Shown piece after piece: positions 17,474 to 25,768 of a DNA stretch of 64,000 nucleotides; position 1 is the first letter of the stretch, and every line of letters begins with the position of its first letter. Made by a program: the position numbers and the translations under genes. The stretch is from Kineosporia rhizophila (GTDB lineage: Bacteria > Actinomycetota > Actinomycetes > Actinomycetales > Kineosporiaceae). Below the pieces are notes generated by a model, which saw only the letters and a list, made by a program, of their open reading frames with translations, had not been told where the DNA came from and did not search any database. Location: assembly GCF_021277265.1 (NCBI RefSeq), contig NZ_JAJSOH010000036.1, positions 1 through 64,000 on the forward strand, in the 5' to 3' direction.

Positions 17474-17572
17474 TCACCACTTGTAGGACGCACCCACCAG
17501 CGTGGCGAGAGTGACGACAGAAGCCACGACTCCGGCGGCCTTGACGTAGGCCGTTGCCTTGAACTCGTTCAT
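17474..17572 (-). CDS. Small membrane peptide, 32 aa, unknown function
   Basis: Tiny gene encoding MNEFKATAYVKAAGVVASVV followed by TLATLVGASYKW. ATG 17572 is preceded by a strong GAGGAGGG ribosome-binding site 4-5 nt away, the best reason to think it is real. A charged N-terminus leads into a single hydrophobic helix (about residues 11-28) and a YKW tail. It lies 111 nt upstream of the GGDEF-EAL gene on the same strand, so it could be a regulatory or accessory peptide of that membrane protein. I recognise no family. The longer in-frame extension to 17716 is not coding-like. Confidence 0.6.
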   Translation of the reverse strand: MNEFKATAYVKAAGVVASVVTLATLVGASYKW

Positions 17573-17870
17573 CGGACCCTCCTCGTACCCGACCAGACGA
17601 AAGCCCGTCCGCGCTGGCCCGCGGGTCGAAGGCACGGGAGTCGGCGGACCGGTCCCGACGGCTGTTCCAGCAACTGCCCACACGGCAGTCCACTTCGACC
17701 CGCCCATTATCGCCATATTCGTCCGTTATGGACAGGAATCTGCGCAGATCCGCCGTAAAGCCGGAAGAGCGACGAAAGATCCGTCACACCTTCCTATCGG
17801 ACATCCCGCGACGCAGACACCACCTCGGTGATGCGACCTGGGTCACACCGCTTCGCCGGGTATGCCCGGA
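17573..17870. other. Intergenic region, no gene
   Basis: About 300 nt between the znuB-like stop and the 32-residue peptide, notably less GC-rich than the genes. On the minus strand GATAAT (17711-17706) resembles a -10 element for the small peptide transcript. No clear hairpin terminator is visible for the zinc operon. Confidence 0.5.
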
Positions 17871-18713
17871 TCAGATCGCGCGGCTGCGTCCCTGCCCGAG
17901 CGCGATCAACCGGCACACCAGGTAGATGGCGAACGAGATGGTGGTGACGTAGGGGCTGATCGGCACACTGCTGCCGAGGGCGAGCAGGATGCCGCCGATC
18001 ATCGAGACGGTGGCGAACAGGATGCTCAGCACGGTCGCGCCGACCGTGGTGGAGGCCAGGCGGACGGCCGCGGCCCCCGGGGTGACCACGATGCTCAGCA
18101 CCAGCAGAGCCCCGACCACCTGCACGGCCATCGCCACGACCAGGCCCAGCAGGAGCATGAACAGCAGAGAGAGCGCCCCCAGCGGGATGCCCCGGGCCTG
18201 CGCCACCTCCGGGTCGGTGCTGGCGAACGAGAGCGGGCGCCAGATCACCAGCATCACCAGCGCGACCACCACCGAGATCACCGCCAGCCAGGACAGGGCG
18301 GGCGTGTCGATGGCCACGATCTGCCCGGTGAGCAGGCCGAACTTGTTGGCGGCGCGGCCCTCGTAGAGGGCCAGGAACAGCACGCCGAGGCCGAGGCCGA
18401 ACGGCATCAGCACGCCGATCCAGGAGTTGCGGTCACGGGCCCGCACGCCCAGCAGGCCGATCAGCAGGGCGGCCAGCACCGAGCCGACCAGCGACCCGGC
18501 CACCACGTTCAGGCCGAGCAGGAGGAAGCCGGAGGCGCCGGCGAACGAGAGCTCGCTGATCCCGTGCACGGCGAAGGGCAGGTCCCGCATCACCACGAAG
18601 GTGCTGATCAGGCCGCCGACGATGCCCAGGATCAGGCCGGCCAGCAGGGAGTTGTGCACCAGCGGCAGCAGCTCGCTGTAGTCGGTGAAGTTGAAGATCT
18701 TGTCCCAGCTCAC
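17871..18713 (-). CDS. znuB: Zinc/manganese ABC transporter permease (ABC-3 family)
   Basis: Integral membrane permease of 280 aa with about eight helices; ABC-3 family motifs include FVVMRDLPFAVHGISELSFA and VQVVGALLVLSIVVTPGAAA. The GTG start at 18713 overlaps the ATPase stop (GTGA). It is the third gene of a znuA-znuC-znuB operon behind a Zur box, which makes zinc the likely metal. Confidence 0.94.
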   Translation of the reverse strand: MSWDKIFNFTDYSELLPLVHNSLLAGLILGIVGGLISTFVVMRDLPFAVHGISELSFAGASGFLLLGLNVVAGSLVGSVLAALLIGLLGVRARDRNSWIGVLMPFGLGLGVLFLALYEGRAANKFGLLTGQIVAIDTPALSWLAVISVVVALVMLVIWRPLSFASTDPEVAQARGIPLGALSLLFMLLLGLVVAMAVQVVGALLVLSIVVTPGAAAVRLASTTVGATVLSILFATVSMIGGILLALGSSVPISPYVTTISFAIYLVCRLIALGQGRSRAI

Positions 18714-19531
18714 GGCTGCGCCGCCGGTTCCGGGTCGTGGACCGGCCGGTCGGGGATGCCGACCACGACCAGCTGGTCACGCACCCGCAGGACGTCGACC
18801 GGGGACGAGTACAGCCGGGTCAGCGTCTCCGACGTCATCACCTCGTCGACCGGCCCGATGGTGAAGCGTTGGCCGGCCAGGTAGAGCACCCGGTCGACGT
18901 AGGGCAGGACCGGGTTGATCTCGTGGGTCACGAAGACCACGCCGGTGCCGTGGTCGCGGCGGCGCCGGTCGACCACCGCGGACACCTCGCGCTGGTGGTT
19001 CAGGTCGAGCGAGAGCAGCGGTTCGTCGCACAGCAGCAGCCGCGGGTCGCAGACCAGGGCCTGGGCGATGCGCAGCAGCTGCTGCTGGCCGCCGGAGAGC
19101 CGGGAGGCCGGGGCGTCGGCGAACCGGGTGGCCCCGACCTCGGCCAGGGCCGCGTCGATGCGCTCGCGACGCTGCCGCCGGTTGAAGATCGGCGGACCCC
19201 ACTCGTGCCCGTCCAGGCCGAAGCCCACCAGGTCACGGGCCCGCACCGGGGTGAGCGGGTCGAAGCGCCGCTGCTGCGGGACGTATCCCACGTCCCGGCG
19301 GGCCGCCTGGGGCGAGCGGCCGAGCACGCTGATCGTGCCCGCCGACAGCGGCTGCAGGCCGAGCAGGCAGCGCAGCAGCGTGGTCTTGCCCGAGCCGTTG
19401 GCGCCGAGCACAGCCACGAACTCACCCGGACGGACGGTCAGGTCCAGGTCTTTCCAGAGCGGCTCACCGGCCTCGAACCCCAGTGCGGCACCGCTCAGGC
19501 GCACCAGTTCAGCGTCGTTTTCGCTCATCAT
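18710..19531 (-). CDS. znuC: Zinc ABC transporter ATP-binding protein
   Basis: ATPase of 273 aa energising the zinc importer. Walker A is GANGSGKTT, the Q-loop YVPQQRRFD, the signature RLSGGQQQLL, Walker B LLLCDEPLLSLD, and the H-loop VTHEINP. Beyond the ATPase core is a 40-residue tail ending HDPEPAAQP. ATG 19531 or 19528 overlaps the stop of znuA, and its own stop overlaps the start of znuB, giving a tightly coupled operon. Confidence 0.94.
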   Translation of the reverse strand: MMSENDAELVRLSGAALGFEAGEPLWKDLDLTVRPGEFVAVLGANGSGKTTLLRCLLGLQPLSAGTISVLGRSPQAARRDVGYVPQQRRFDPLTPVRARDLVGFGLDGHEWGPPIFNRRQRRERIDAALAEVGATRFADAPASRLSGGQQQLLRIAQALVCDPRLLLCDEPLLSLDLNHQREVSAVVDRRRRDHGTGVVFVTHEINPVLPYVDRVLYLAGQRFTIGPVDEVMTSETLTRLYSSPVDVLRVRDQLVVVGIPDRPVHDPEPAAQP

Positions 19532-20559
19532 CCGAGCGCCGAGGTTACCGCCTCCACGTTGGCCTTCATCCAGCCCACGTAGTTCTGCCCCTCCGGGAGC
19601 GTCTCGGTGACCGCGACCGTGGGCACCCCGTCCTTCTCGGCCTGGGCGAGCACCTTCTCGGTCTCCGGGCTGGTGGTCTGCTCGTTGTAGACGAGCACCT
19701 TGACGTCGCCGCTGGAGAAGATCTTGAGCGTCTGGTCGAGCACCGCGACGGACAGGTCGCTGCCCTCTTCGATGGCCTCGCTGAAGCCCTCGGGGGTCTT
19801 GTTGACCAGGCCCATGTGGTCGAGCAGGTAGAGCGGCACCGGCTCGGTGATCGCCGCGCCCTCACCCTGGTGCTCGGCGGCCGCGGCCTCCTGCAGCTCG
19901 ATCACCCCGTCGAGCTCGGTGCTGAAGGCCTTGGCGTTGGCGGTGAACTCGGCCGCCTTCTCCGGCCGGGCCCGGCCCAGGTCGGCCGCGATCTGGTCGG
20001 CGACCTTCTGCATGCTCTCCAGGTCGTACCAGACGTGCTCGTTGAACTCGCCGTGCTCGTGGGCGTGCTCCTCCTCGGCGTGCTCTTCCTCTTCGGCGTG
20101 GGACTCCGCCGCCGCGGACTCCTCCTCGGCGTGCTCCTCGTCCTCGGCGTGCTCCTCGAGGCCGGAGACCTCGACGGCGTTGATCACCGTGGCCGACTCG
20201 CCCGAGGTCTGCAGCAGCTGATCCATGAACTCGTCGTAGTGCCCGCCGTTCTGGATCACCAGGTCGGCCTTGGACACCGCCAGCTGGGTACGGGTGTCGG
20301 CCTCGAACGAGTGCGGGTCCTGGCTGGCGCTGTCGATGATCGAGGTGACCTCGACCGCGTCGCCACCGACCTGGGCGGCGATGTCGCCGTAGACGTTGGT
20401 CACGGCCACCACGTTGAGCACGCCCGACACCGCGGCGCCGGACTCGCCCGCCCCCTCTTCGGAGCTGCCGCAGGCCGCCAGCCCGAGCACCGCCACCGAT
20501 GCCGTGCCCAGGACGAACGCACGCCCCTTCCGGCCCCGCCCAACGTTCCACGCCATCAC
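19528..20559 (-). CDS. znuA: Zinc ABC transporter substrate-binding lipoprotein
   Basis: Zinc-binding SBP of 343 aa, family A-1. The lipobox is LAAC with Cys30. Metal ligands are expected from His83 (QDPHSFE), the GGHYDEF region, and HVWYD at 175. Residues 135-172 form a His/Glu/Ala-rich loop with repeated HAEE units, the charged loop typical of ZnuA-type zinc chaperoning proteins. The GTG at 20559 and ATG 20556 are both possible starts. The Zur box 43 nt upstream points to repression when zinc is plentiful. Confidence 0.94.
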   Translation of the reverse strand: MMAWNVGRGRKGRAFVLGTASVAVLGLAACGSSEEGAGESGAAVSGVLNVVAVTNVYGDIAAQVGGDAVEVTSIIDSASQDPHSFEADTRTQLAVSKADLVIQNGGHYDEFMDQLLQTSGESATVINAVEVSGLEEHAEDEEHAEEESAAAESHAEEEEHAEEEHAHEHGEFNEHVWYDLESMQKVADQIAADLGRARPEKAAEFTANAKAFSTELDGVIELQEAAAAEHQGEGAAITEPVPLYLLDHMGLVNKTPEGFSEAIEEGSDLSVAVLDQTLKIFSSGDVKVLVYNEQTTSPETEKVLAQAEKDGVPTVAVTETLPEGQNYVGWMKANVEAVTSALG

Positions 20560-20601
20560 GACGCCCGCCCTTCCGAAGTACCCGAACCCGAAGTAGTTAC
20601 T

Positions 20602-20616
20602 TGAGAATGATCCTCA
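20602..20616 (-). promoter_or_regulatory. Zur box of znuACB operon
   Basis: TGAGAATGATCCTCA is a 15-bp imperfect palindrome matching the actinobacterial Zur consensus TGAAAATGATTTTCA. It ends 43 nt upstream of the znuA start. Location and sequence support zinc-dependent repression of the operon by a Fur-family Zur encoded elsewhere. Confidence 0.8.
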
Positions 20617-20749
20617 TAAGCGTTTTCACGCTACCACGGAGGTCGTCTGCAACCCGAACGGGCGCAGCCGCGTCTGAGGTGAGACGATCATCAAGGTCCG
20701 GGAACTCGATCATTCAAGGCATAACGGACAGTCCAGCCGGGAGGGCGTC

Positions 20750-21589
20750 ATGGGGAAGACCGAGACCACGTCCGAGAAGCAGACCCAGCCGCTCTCGACC
20801 AGCTCGAACAACGGCCTGGAGCGGGCCCGCGACAGCGTGCGGCGCGGTGTCCTGAGCCGCCGGGGCAAGGAGGAGCCTGGTGAGGGCGGCTCCGGGAACG
20901 CCGGCGGCAGCACCGTGGTCAACCGCGAGGCCCGCCGGCCACGCTCCCGCCTGCTCACCCTCGCCCTGGTGATCGCGGTGCTGCTGGTCTCCGGGGCGCT
21001 GGCGCTCAACCTCACCACCGGTGCGCTCGACCGACTGAACCCCTTCAAGGGCATGTTCGGCACCACCTCGGTCGACCGGTCCGGTCCGGCGGTGCTGAAG
21101 TCGATCCAGGACCTGGGCCAGTTCGAGGCCGCCAGCGGCTACTACGAGCTGGTGGTCGACGTGGAGAAGGACGTCAAGCCGGTGCCCTCGTTCCTGGCCG
21201 GGCAGCGCACGCTGTTCATCGCGGCCGGCTCGGTGGACATCGGCGTCAACCTCAGCAACCTGGGCGAGGGGGCGGTGAAGGTGAACGGGGACCGCACCCA
21301 CGCCACCATCGACCTGCCCGCCCCCACGCTGAGCGCGCCCACCATCGACTACGACCGCAGCTACGTGTACAGCCAGGACCGGGGTCTGTTCGACCGGGTG
21401 CAGGACGCCTTCAGCGACAACTCCGACGAGACGCGGCAGCTGTACTCGCTGGCCTCGCAGCGCCTGGCCGAGGCCGCCGCCGAGACCGACGACCTGCGCG
21501 ACCGGGCCGAGAAGAACACCCGGGCCACGCTCGAGGGGCTGCTCCAGCCGCTCGGGTTCACCCAGGTCACGGTGAACTTCGTGGGCTGA
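20750..21589 (+). CDS. DUF4230 membrane-anchored protein
   Basis: Single-pass protein of 279 aa. The disordered, charged N-terminal 60 residues are followed by the helix LLTLALVIAVLLVSGALALN and an extracytoplasmic DUF4230 domain. The domain contains VLKSIQDLGQFEAASGYYEL, VDVEKDVKPVPSFLAGQRTL and DIGVNLSNLGEGAVKVNGDR, the family core. A C-terminal helical part ends in a VTVNFVG strand. The function of DUF4230 is unknown. ATG 20750 follows GGAGGG. It stands alone and is followed by a strong terminator shared with the convergent aminotransferase. Confidence 0.88.
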   Translation: MGKTETTSEKQTQPLSTSSNNGLERARDSVRRGVLSRRGKEEPGEGGSGNAGGSTVVNREARRPRSRLLTLALVIAVLLVSGALALNLTTGALDRLNPFKGMFGTTSVDRSGPAVLKSIQDLGQFEAASGYYELVVDVEKDVKPVPSFLAGQRTLFIAAGSVDIGVNLSNLGEGAVKVNGDRTHATIDLPAPTLSAPTIDYDRSYVYSQDRGLFDRVQDAFSDNSDETRQLYSLASQRLAEAAAETDDLRDRAEKNTRATLEGLLQPLGFTQVTVNFVG

Positions 21590-21609
21590 GCGAACCGCGA
21601 CCACAACCG

Positions 21610-21654
21610 AATGGGGGACGTTCGTGCGCGAGTCGCGCACGAACGTCCCCCATT
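21610..21654. terminator. Bidirectional terminator, 21-bp perfect stem
   Basis: Nucleotides 21610-21630 pair perfectly with 21634-21654 around the 3-nt loop AGT. T-rich sequence (TTTGGTTT) follows on the plus strand and AATG-flanked sequence on the other. It sits between the convergent DUF4230 and aminotransferase genes and can serve both. Confidence 0.9.
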
Positions 21655-21670
21655 TGGTTTGTGCGGGGTT

Positions 21671-22948
21671 CTACTGCTGCTTGAGCCGCTGCTCGTAACC
21701 GACCAGCTTCACGCAGGTGGCCAGCGCCTGCACGGCCGCCTCGAGGTCGGCCAGACCCGGGAAGGTCGGGGCGATCCGGATCACCGAGTCCTTCGGGTCC
21801 TGGCCCAGCGGGTGAGTGGCACCGGCCGGGGTCAGCACCACACCGATCTCGGCGGCGCGGGCCACCACCGCCGACGCGCAGCCCTCCGGCACCTCGAGGG
21901 TGACGAAGTAGCCGCCCTTGGGCTCGGTCCAGGTGGCCAGCCCGGTGCCGCCCAGCTGCTCACCGAGGATGCGCAGGGTGGCCTCGAACTTGGGGCCGAT
22001 CACCGCGCGGTGCTTGTCCATGTGCGCCAGCACGCCCTCGGCGCTGCCCAGGAAGGCGGCGTGCCGCAGCTGGTTGACCTTGTCCGGGCCGATCGAGCGC
22101 TTGCTGAGGTTGCCCAGCCACCACTTGACGTTGGCCTCGGAGGCGCCGAAGAAGCCCACGCCGGCCCCGGCCAGGGTGATCTTGGAGGTGGACCCGAAGA
22201 CGAACACCCGGTCGGCGTGGCCGGCGGCGGTGGCCAGGCCGAGGATGTCGGCGATCTCGACCCGCTCGTCGGTGAGGTGGTGCACCGAGTAGGCGTTGTC
22301 CCAGAAGATCCGGAAGTCCGGTGCGGCGGTGGGCATCTCGGCCAGCCGCCGGACGACCTCGTCGGAGTAGGTGACGCCGGTGGGGTTGCTGTACTTCGGG
22401 ATCGCCCAGATGCCCTTGATCGAGGCGTCGTCCGCGACCAGGCGGGTGACCAGGTCCATGTCGGGACCGTTCTCGTCCATCGGCACCGGGATCATCTCGA
22501 TGCCGAACCGCTCGCAGATCGAGAAGTGCCGGTCGTAACCGGGCACCGGCGCCAGGAACTTGATCGGGCCCGCGTCGACCCAGCGGGACTCGGCTCCCGG
22601 CAGCTTGCTGAGCAGCGCCTGGACGAAGGCGTCGTGCATCAGCTCGAGGCTGGAGTTGCCCGCCGCGACCAGCTGGGCCACCGGCACCTGGAGCAGGCCG
22701 GCGAAGATCTCCCGCAGCTCCAGCAGGCCGTTGAGGCCACCGTAGTTACGGGTGTCGGTGCCGTCGGCGGCCTTGAACTGCTTGCTGCCGGGCAGCGTGA
22801 GCAGGTCGTCGGCGAGGTCGAGCTGGTCGGGCGACGGCTTACCCCGGGTGAGATCGAGCTTCAGGCCGCGGCCGGCCAGCTCCGAGTAGTCCTGCCGAGC
22901 GCTGTCGAGGAGCGCGGTGAGGTCCTGCGCGCCCAAGTCGGTGGTCAT
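21671..22948 (-). CDS. PLP-dependent aminotransferase (aspartate aminotransferase-like)
   Basis: Fold-type I aminotransferase of 425 aa in the actinobacterial/bacterial aspartate-aminotransferase subgroup that begins with LDLTRGKPSPDQLDLADDLL. The PLP lysine is in VFGSTSKITLAGAG; ATG 22948 follows GGGAGAGAGACG. Other landmarks are NYGGLNGLLELREIFA, AGNSSLELMHD, PKYSNPTGVTYS and FWDNAYSVHHL, the last providing Asn and Asp cofactor contacts. It probably interconverts aspartate/oxaloacetate with glutamate/2-oxoglutarate. Stand-alone gene between a terminator and the CYTH-CHAD gene. Confidence 0.92.
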   Translation of the reverse strand: MTTDLGAQDLTALLDSARQDYSELAGRGLKLDLTRGKPSPDQLDLADDLLTLPGSKQFKAADGTDTRNYGGLNGLLELREIFAGLLQVPVAQLVAAGNSSLELMHDAFVQALLSKLPGAESRWVDAGPIKFLAPVPGYDRHFSICERFGIEMIPVPMDENGPDMDLVTRLVADDASIKGIWAIPKYSNPTGVTYSDEVVRRLAEMPTAAPDFRIFWDNAYSVHHLTDERVEIADILGLATAAGHADRVFVFGSTSKITLAGAGVGFFGASEANVKWWLGNLSKRSIGPDKVNQLRHAAFLGSAEGVLAHMDKHRAVIGPKFEATLRILGEQLGGTGLATWTEPKGGYFVTLEVPEGCASAVVARAAEIGVVLTPAGATHPLGQDPKDSVIRIAPTFPGLADLEAAVQALATCVKLVGYEQRLKQQ

Positions 22949-23059
22949 CGTCTCTCTCCCGGGGAGCTGCTGAGTGGCATGTGCCGACAGCGACTTTACC
23001 GGCGTGGACGGGTGCCCTGACCAATCGGCGACCATCCTGCACCCCTGCCCCAGGCTTTT

Positions 23060-23092
23060 CGCCGGTCAGCGATTTCCCGCCACTGACCGGCG
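23060..23092. terminator. Hairpin between CYTH-CHAD and aminotransferase genes
   Basis: A perfect 10-bp stem CGCCGGTCAG / CTGACCGGCG with a 13-nt loop lies 18 nt beyond the CYTH-CHAD stop. No U tract follows on the minus strand, so it may be a weak or processing-type terminator. Confidence 0.4.
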
Positions 23093-23109
23093 ATTTCGCA
23101 AGATTTACG

Positions 23110-24774
23110 TCAGCCCGGCCAGACCGCGAGAGCAGCGCGGGCCTCTTCCCAGGCGGCGGCGAACAACTTCTCGTCGTGCTCGGCCGCCCCGGCGATCCGG
23201 CCGTGCAGCAGACCGAACGTGAATCCGTTCTCGCCCGCCCCGAAGGCCCGCACCGCGAGATCGCGCAGCCACTGCCGCTGGACCACCCCGTCCTGATGGT
23301 TGCCGAGCGTCTCGGTGATGCCCTCCATCGCCTTGCCCACGCTCTTGGCCTGCTTGCCGATCGCCGGCCGGGCCGCCTCGGCCGCGTAGCGGGCCCGCTT
23401 GGCCTTGATCCGGACCTCGTGCAGGTGGAAGTCGTGCTCCGGGCTGCCGACCGTCTCGCCGGCCAGCACGTCGACGTGGTCACGGACCCGGCGGGCGGCC
23501 TTGCGGACCATCTTGCGCAGTTCGTCGGAGGCCGGGTTGCTGGCCCGCTCGGTGTAGGGCGGGTCGGCCAGGAACGCCTCCAGCGCGTCGACCAGCGCGA
23601 GGTAGCGGTCACCGTCGAGCTCGGCGATCGCCTCCTTGTGGGCGGACTTGTACTCGGCGTTCATCTCCAGCCGGATGCGCCGGGCGACCGGGCCGAGCAC
23701 CAGCTCGGCGGGCAGGGCGGCCACGTCGGCCAGCAGCTTCTCGCGGATCACCTCGGCGTCGCGGACCGGGCCGAGCACGTCCGAGCCCAGCCACTTCAGC
23801 TCCTCGCGCAGCTCGGTGACCGAGTCCTCGGCGAAGAGCGGCTTGAAGGTGGCCAGGGCGGTGCGCAGGCGGCGGGTGGCCACCCGCATCTGGTGCACCG
23901 CGTCCTCCTGGTTCAGCCGGACCCGCGGGTCCATGGCCGTCAGCTGGGCGAACTGGCCGGTGAGGTAGTCGTGGGCCACGTCCCCGGCGGCGACCGGGGC
24001 GACCACCACGGTCTGGACCGGCTGCACGACCTTGACGCGCTTGTCCTTCTTCCCCTTCTTCTTGCGGGAAACCGGCTCGATCAGCAGGTCCTCCACGGAG
24101 GGGACGATCTGGTCCAGGTCCTCGGCCTCGAGCTCGGCCGGGTCGGGGGTGCCCAGCCGGCGGCCGAGCGCCCGGCTGATCTTGGAGTGCACGTCCGAGG
24201 CCCGGGCACCGCTGCCGAGCAGCAGTTCGCGCGCCGCGGCGAGCAGTTCCAGGTCGCCCTCGACCAGCTCGACCTCGATCTCGCGCCAGGCCGTGGCCTC
24301 GGTCTCCTCACCCAGCGAGTGGGCGCTGACCAGGTCGTCAGCCACCTCGGCGAGCACCGTCCCGTCCTCGGCCAGCAGCTCGCGCACGACCCGGCGGGTG
24401 GAGATCAGGGCGACCGGGGCCACCGGGGCACCGCGCAGCTGCACCCGGACCAGGCCGAGCAGGGCGGCCGGAACGGTGCGGACGCTGCGGCCCAGCGGCT
24501 TGCGGATCTCCAGCCGGCTGTCCGCCTCGTCGCCCTTGATCGGCTGCTTGAGCTTCAGGTGCCAGCCGGCGTCGGCACCCCCGGTCCGGCGGCGCAAGGT
24601 GGTGCCGCCGCGGATCAGCCGGAAGTCCTCACTGTCCAGGTAGGTGGCCTCGAGGAGGTGCTCCTGCTCCTCGCTCACGGCGGCCACACCGGGCAGACCG
24701 GCCAGGTCGGGGAGCGCGAAGTCAGGATCGGCGTCCAGTTTGATCTCGATCTCGTGATGCGTTCCCGCTGCCAC
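23110..24774 (-). CDS. CYTH and CHAD domain protein
   Basis: Two-domain cytoplasmic protein of 554 aa. The CYTH domain (about 5-205) starts with the triphosphate-tunnel signature HEIEIKLDAD (ExExK) and contains LRRRTGGADAGWHLKLKQP. A charged Lys-rich linker (SRKKKGKKDKRVKVV) leads to a CHAD domain (about 265-550) with VHQMRVATRRLRTAL and conserved His/Arg helices that bind polyphosphate. CYTH enzymes hydrolyse triphosphate or cyclise nucleotides, and CHAD targets polyphosphate granules, so a role in polyphosphate metabolism is likely. The start is GTG 24774, with AAGGACAGG upstream. Confidence 0.93.
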   Translation of the reverse strand: MAAGTHHEIEIKLDADPDFALPDLAGLPGVAAVSEEQEHLLEATYLDSEDFRLIRGGTTLRRRTGGADAGWHLKLKQPIKGDEADSRLEIRKPLGRSVRTVPAALLGLVRVQLRGAPVAPVALISTRRVVRELLAEDGTVLAEVADDLVSAHSLGEETEATAWREIEVELVEGDLELLAAARELLLGSGARASDVHSKISRALGRRLGTPDPAELEAEDLDQIVPSVEDLLIEPVSRKKKGKKDKRVKVVQPVQTVVVAPVAAGDVAHDYLTGQFAQLTAMDPRVRLNQEDAVHQMRVATRRLRTALATFKPLFAEDSVTELREELKWLGSDVLGPVRDAEVIREKLLADVAALPAELVLGPVARRIRLEMNAEYKSAHKEAIAELDGDRYLALVDALEAFLADPPYTERASNPASDELRKMVRKAARRVRDHVDVLAGETVGSPEHDFHLHEVRIKAKRARYAAEAARPAIGKQAKSVGKAMEGITETLGNHQDGVVQRQWLRDLAVRAFGAGENGFTFGLLHGRIAGAAEHDEKLFAAAWEEARAALAVWPG

Positions 24775-25063
24775 TGACCTGTCCTTTCCTTGGAATCGTC
24801 TGCGCTGGTCGCCACAGGTTCAGCAGCGTGTCCGGCAGCTGGTACCCACCTAGGTCGGTACCCCGAGCCGCCACCATAAACAACCAAGGTGAACAACTGC
24901 GCTTCACGAACCGGACGAATCTTGTTCAGACGGTGTTAACGAACTCGAGACCGAACCTGTTTCCGTCCGTCGAGCCAATCACGGGTCCGGAGGGGACGAA
25001 ACCGCACATGCGGCCGGGCCCGGTGCTCCCGGTGATCCACTGCGCAGTCCCTAGACTGGCGCG

Positions 25064-25726
25064 ATGCCGATGACCGCCCGTTTCCCCACGACCTGCGCCC
25101 AGTGCTCGGGCCGGATCATGCCCGGGGAAGAGATCTCCAAGGCTGCGCAGCGATGGGTGCACACCGGCTGTGCCACTGCGGCGAGCGAGAACGAGGCCCT
25201 GCTGCCCGGGCTGGAGGCCGCCGCCGGCGCGCGGCCTCTGGGCCGGACCGTGGCCAAGTCGTCCGGCACCAAGGTGCGCAAACCTGACATGGCCGCGATC
25301 GACGGGGCACTCGAGGTCTGGACCGACGGCGCCTGCTCGGGCAACCCCGGGCCGGGCGGCTGGGCCTGGGCCACGAAGGACGGCCGTCAGGGCAGCGGGG
25401 GTGAGGCGAAGACCACCAACCAGCGGATGGAGGTCAGCGCCGCGCTGAAGGCGATCGAGGCGCTGGAGGGCCCGCTGGTCGTGGTCAGCGACTCCACGTA
25501 CGTCGTGAACTGCTTCCGGGACGAGTGGTGGCGCGGCTGGCTGGCCCGGGGCTGGGTGAACAGCCAGAAGAAGCCGGTGGCCAACCGGGACCTGTGGGAA
25601 CCGCTGATCGAGGCGTTCCGCGAGCGCGGCGACATCTCCTTCCGCTGGGTCAAGGGGCACTCCGGCGACGAGATGAACGACCTGGTCGACCAGTTGGCCG
25701 TGGAGGCCGGCAAGGCCCAGGTGTAA
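25064..25726 (+). CDS. rnhA: Ribonuclease HI with N-terminal Cys/His motif
   Basis: Removes RNA from RNA-DNA hybrids. The RNase H domain occupies residues 84-215 with catalytic Asp88 (WTDGACSGNPGPGG), Glu123 (NQRMEVSAALKAIEAL), Asp143 (VVSDSTYVVN) and Asp209, plus His199 in GHSGDEMNDLVDQLA. The 75-residue N-terminal extension has C11-x2-C14 and H33-x2-C36, arranged like a small zinc-binding module, followed by an Ala-rich linker. This is not the eukaryotic hybrid-binding domain. The Met-Pro-Met start at 25064 keeps the Cys motif. The membrane hydrolase gene follows 42 nt downstream. Confidence 0.92.
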   Translation: MPMTARFPTTCAQCSGRIMPGEEISKAAQRWVHTGCATAASENEALLPGLEAAAGARPLGRTVAKSSGTKVRKPDMAAIDGALEVWTDGACSGNPGPGGWAWATKDGRQGSGGEAKTTNQRMEVSAALKAIEALEGPLVVVSDSTYVVNCFRDEWWRGWLARGWVNSQKKPVANRDLWEPLIEAFRERGDISFRWVKGHSGDEMNDLVDQLAVEAGKAQV

Positions 25727-25768
25727 CCGGCCGGACGGTCGGACGAGGAACGGGGAGGCGCCGGCGCA

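Noticed and set aside
15281..17758. Plus-strand 825-codon ORF
   Set aside because: Antisense shadow of the GGDEF-EAL gene; Gln/His/Arg-rich low-complexity translation typical of high-GC antisense frames.
20602..20616. Fur or DtxR iron box
   Set aside because: The sequence resembles a Fur-family site, but the znuABC context and match to the actinobacterial Zur consensus favour zinc.
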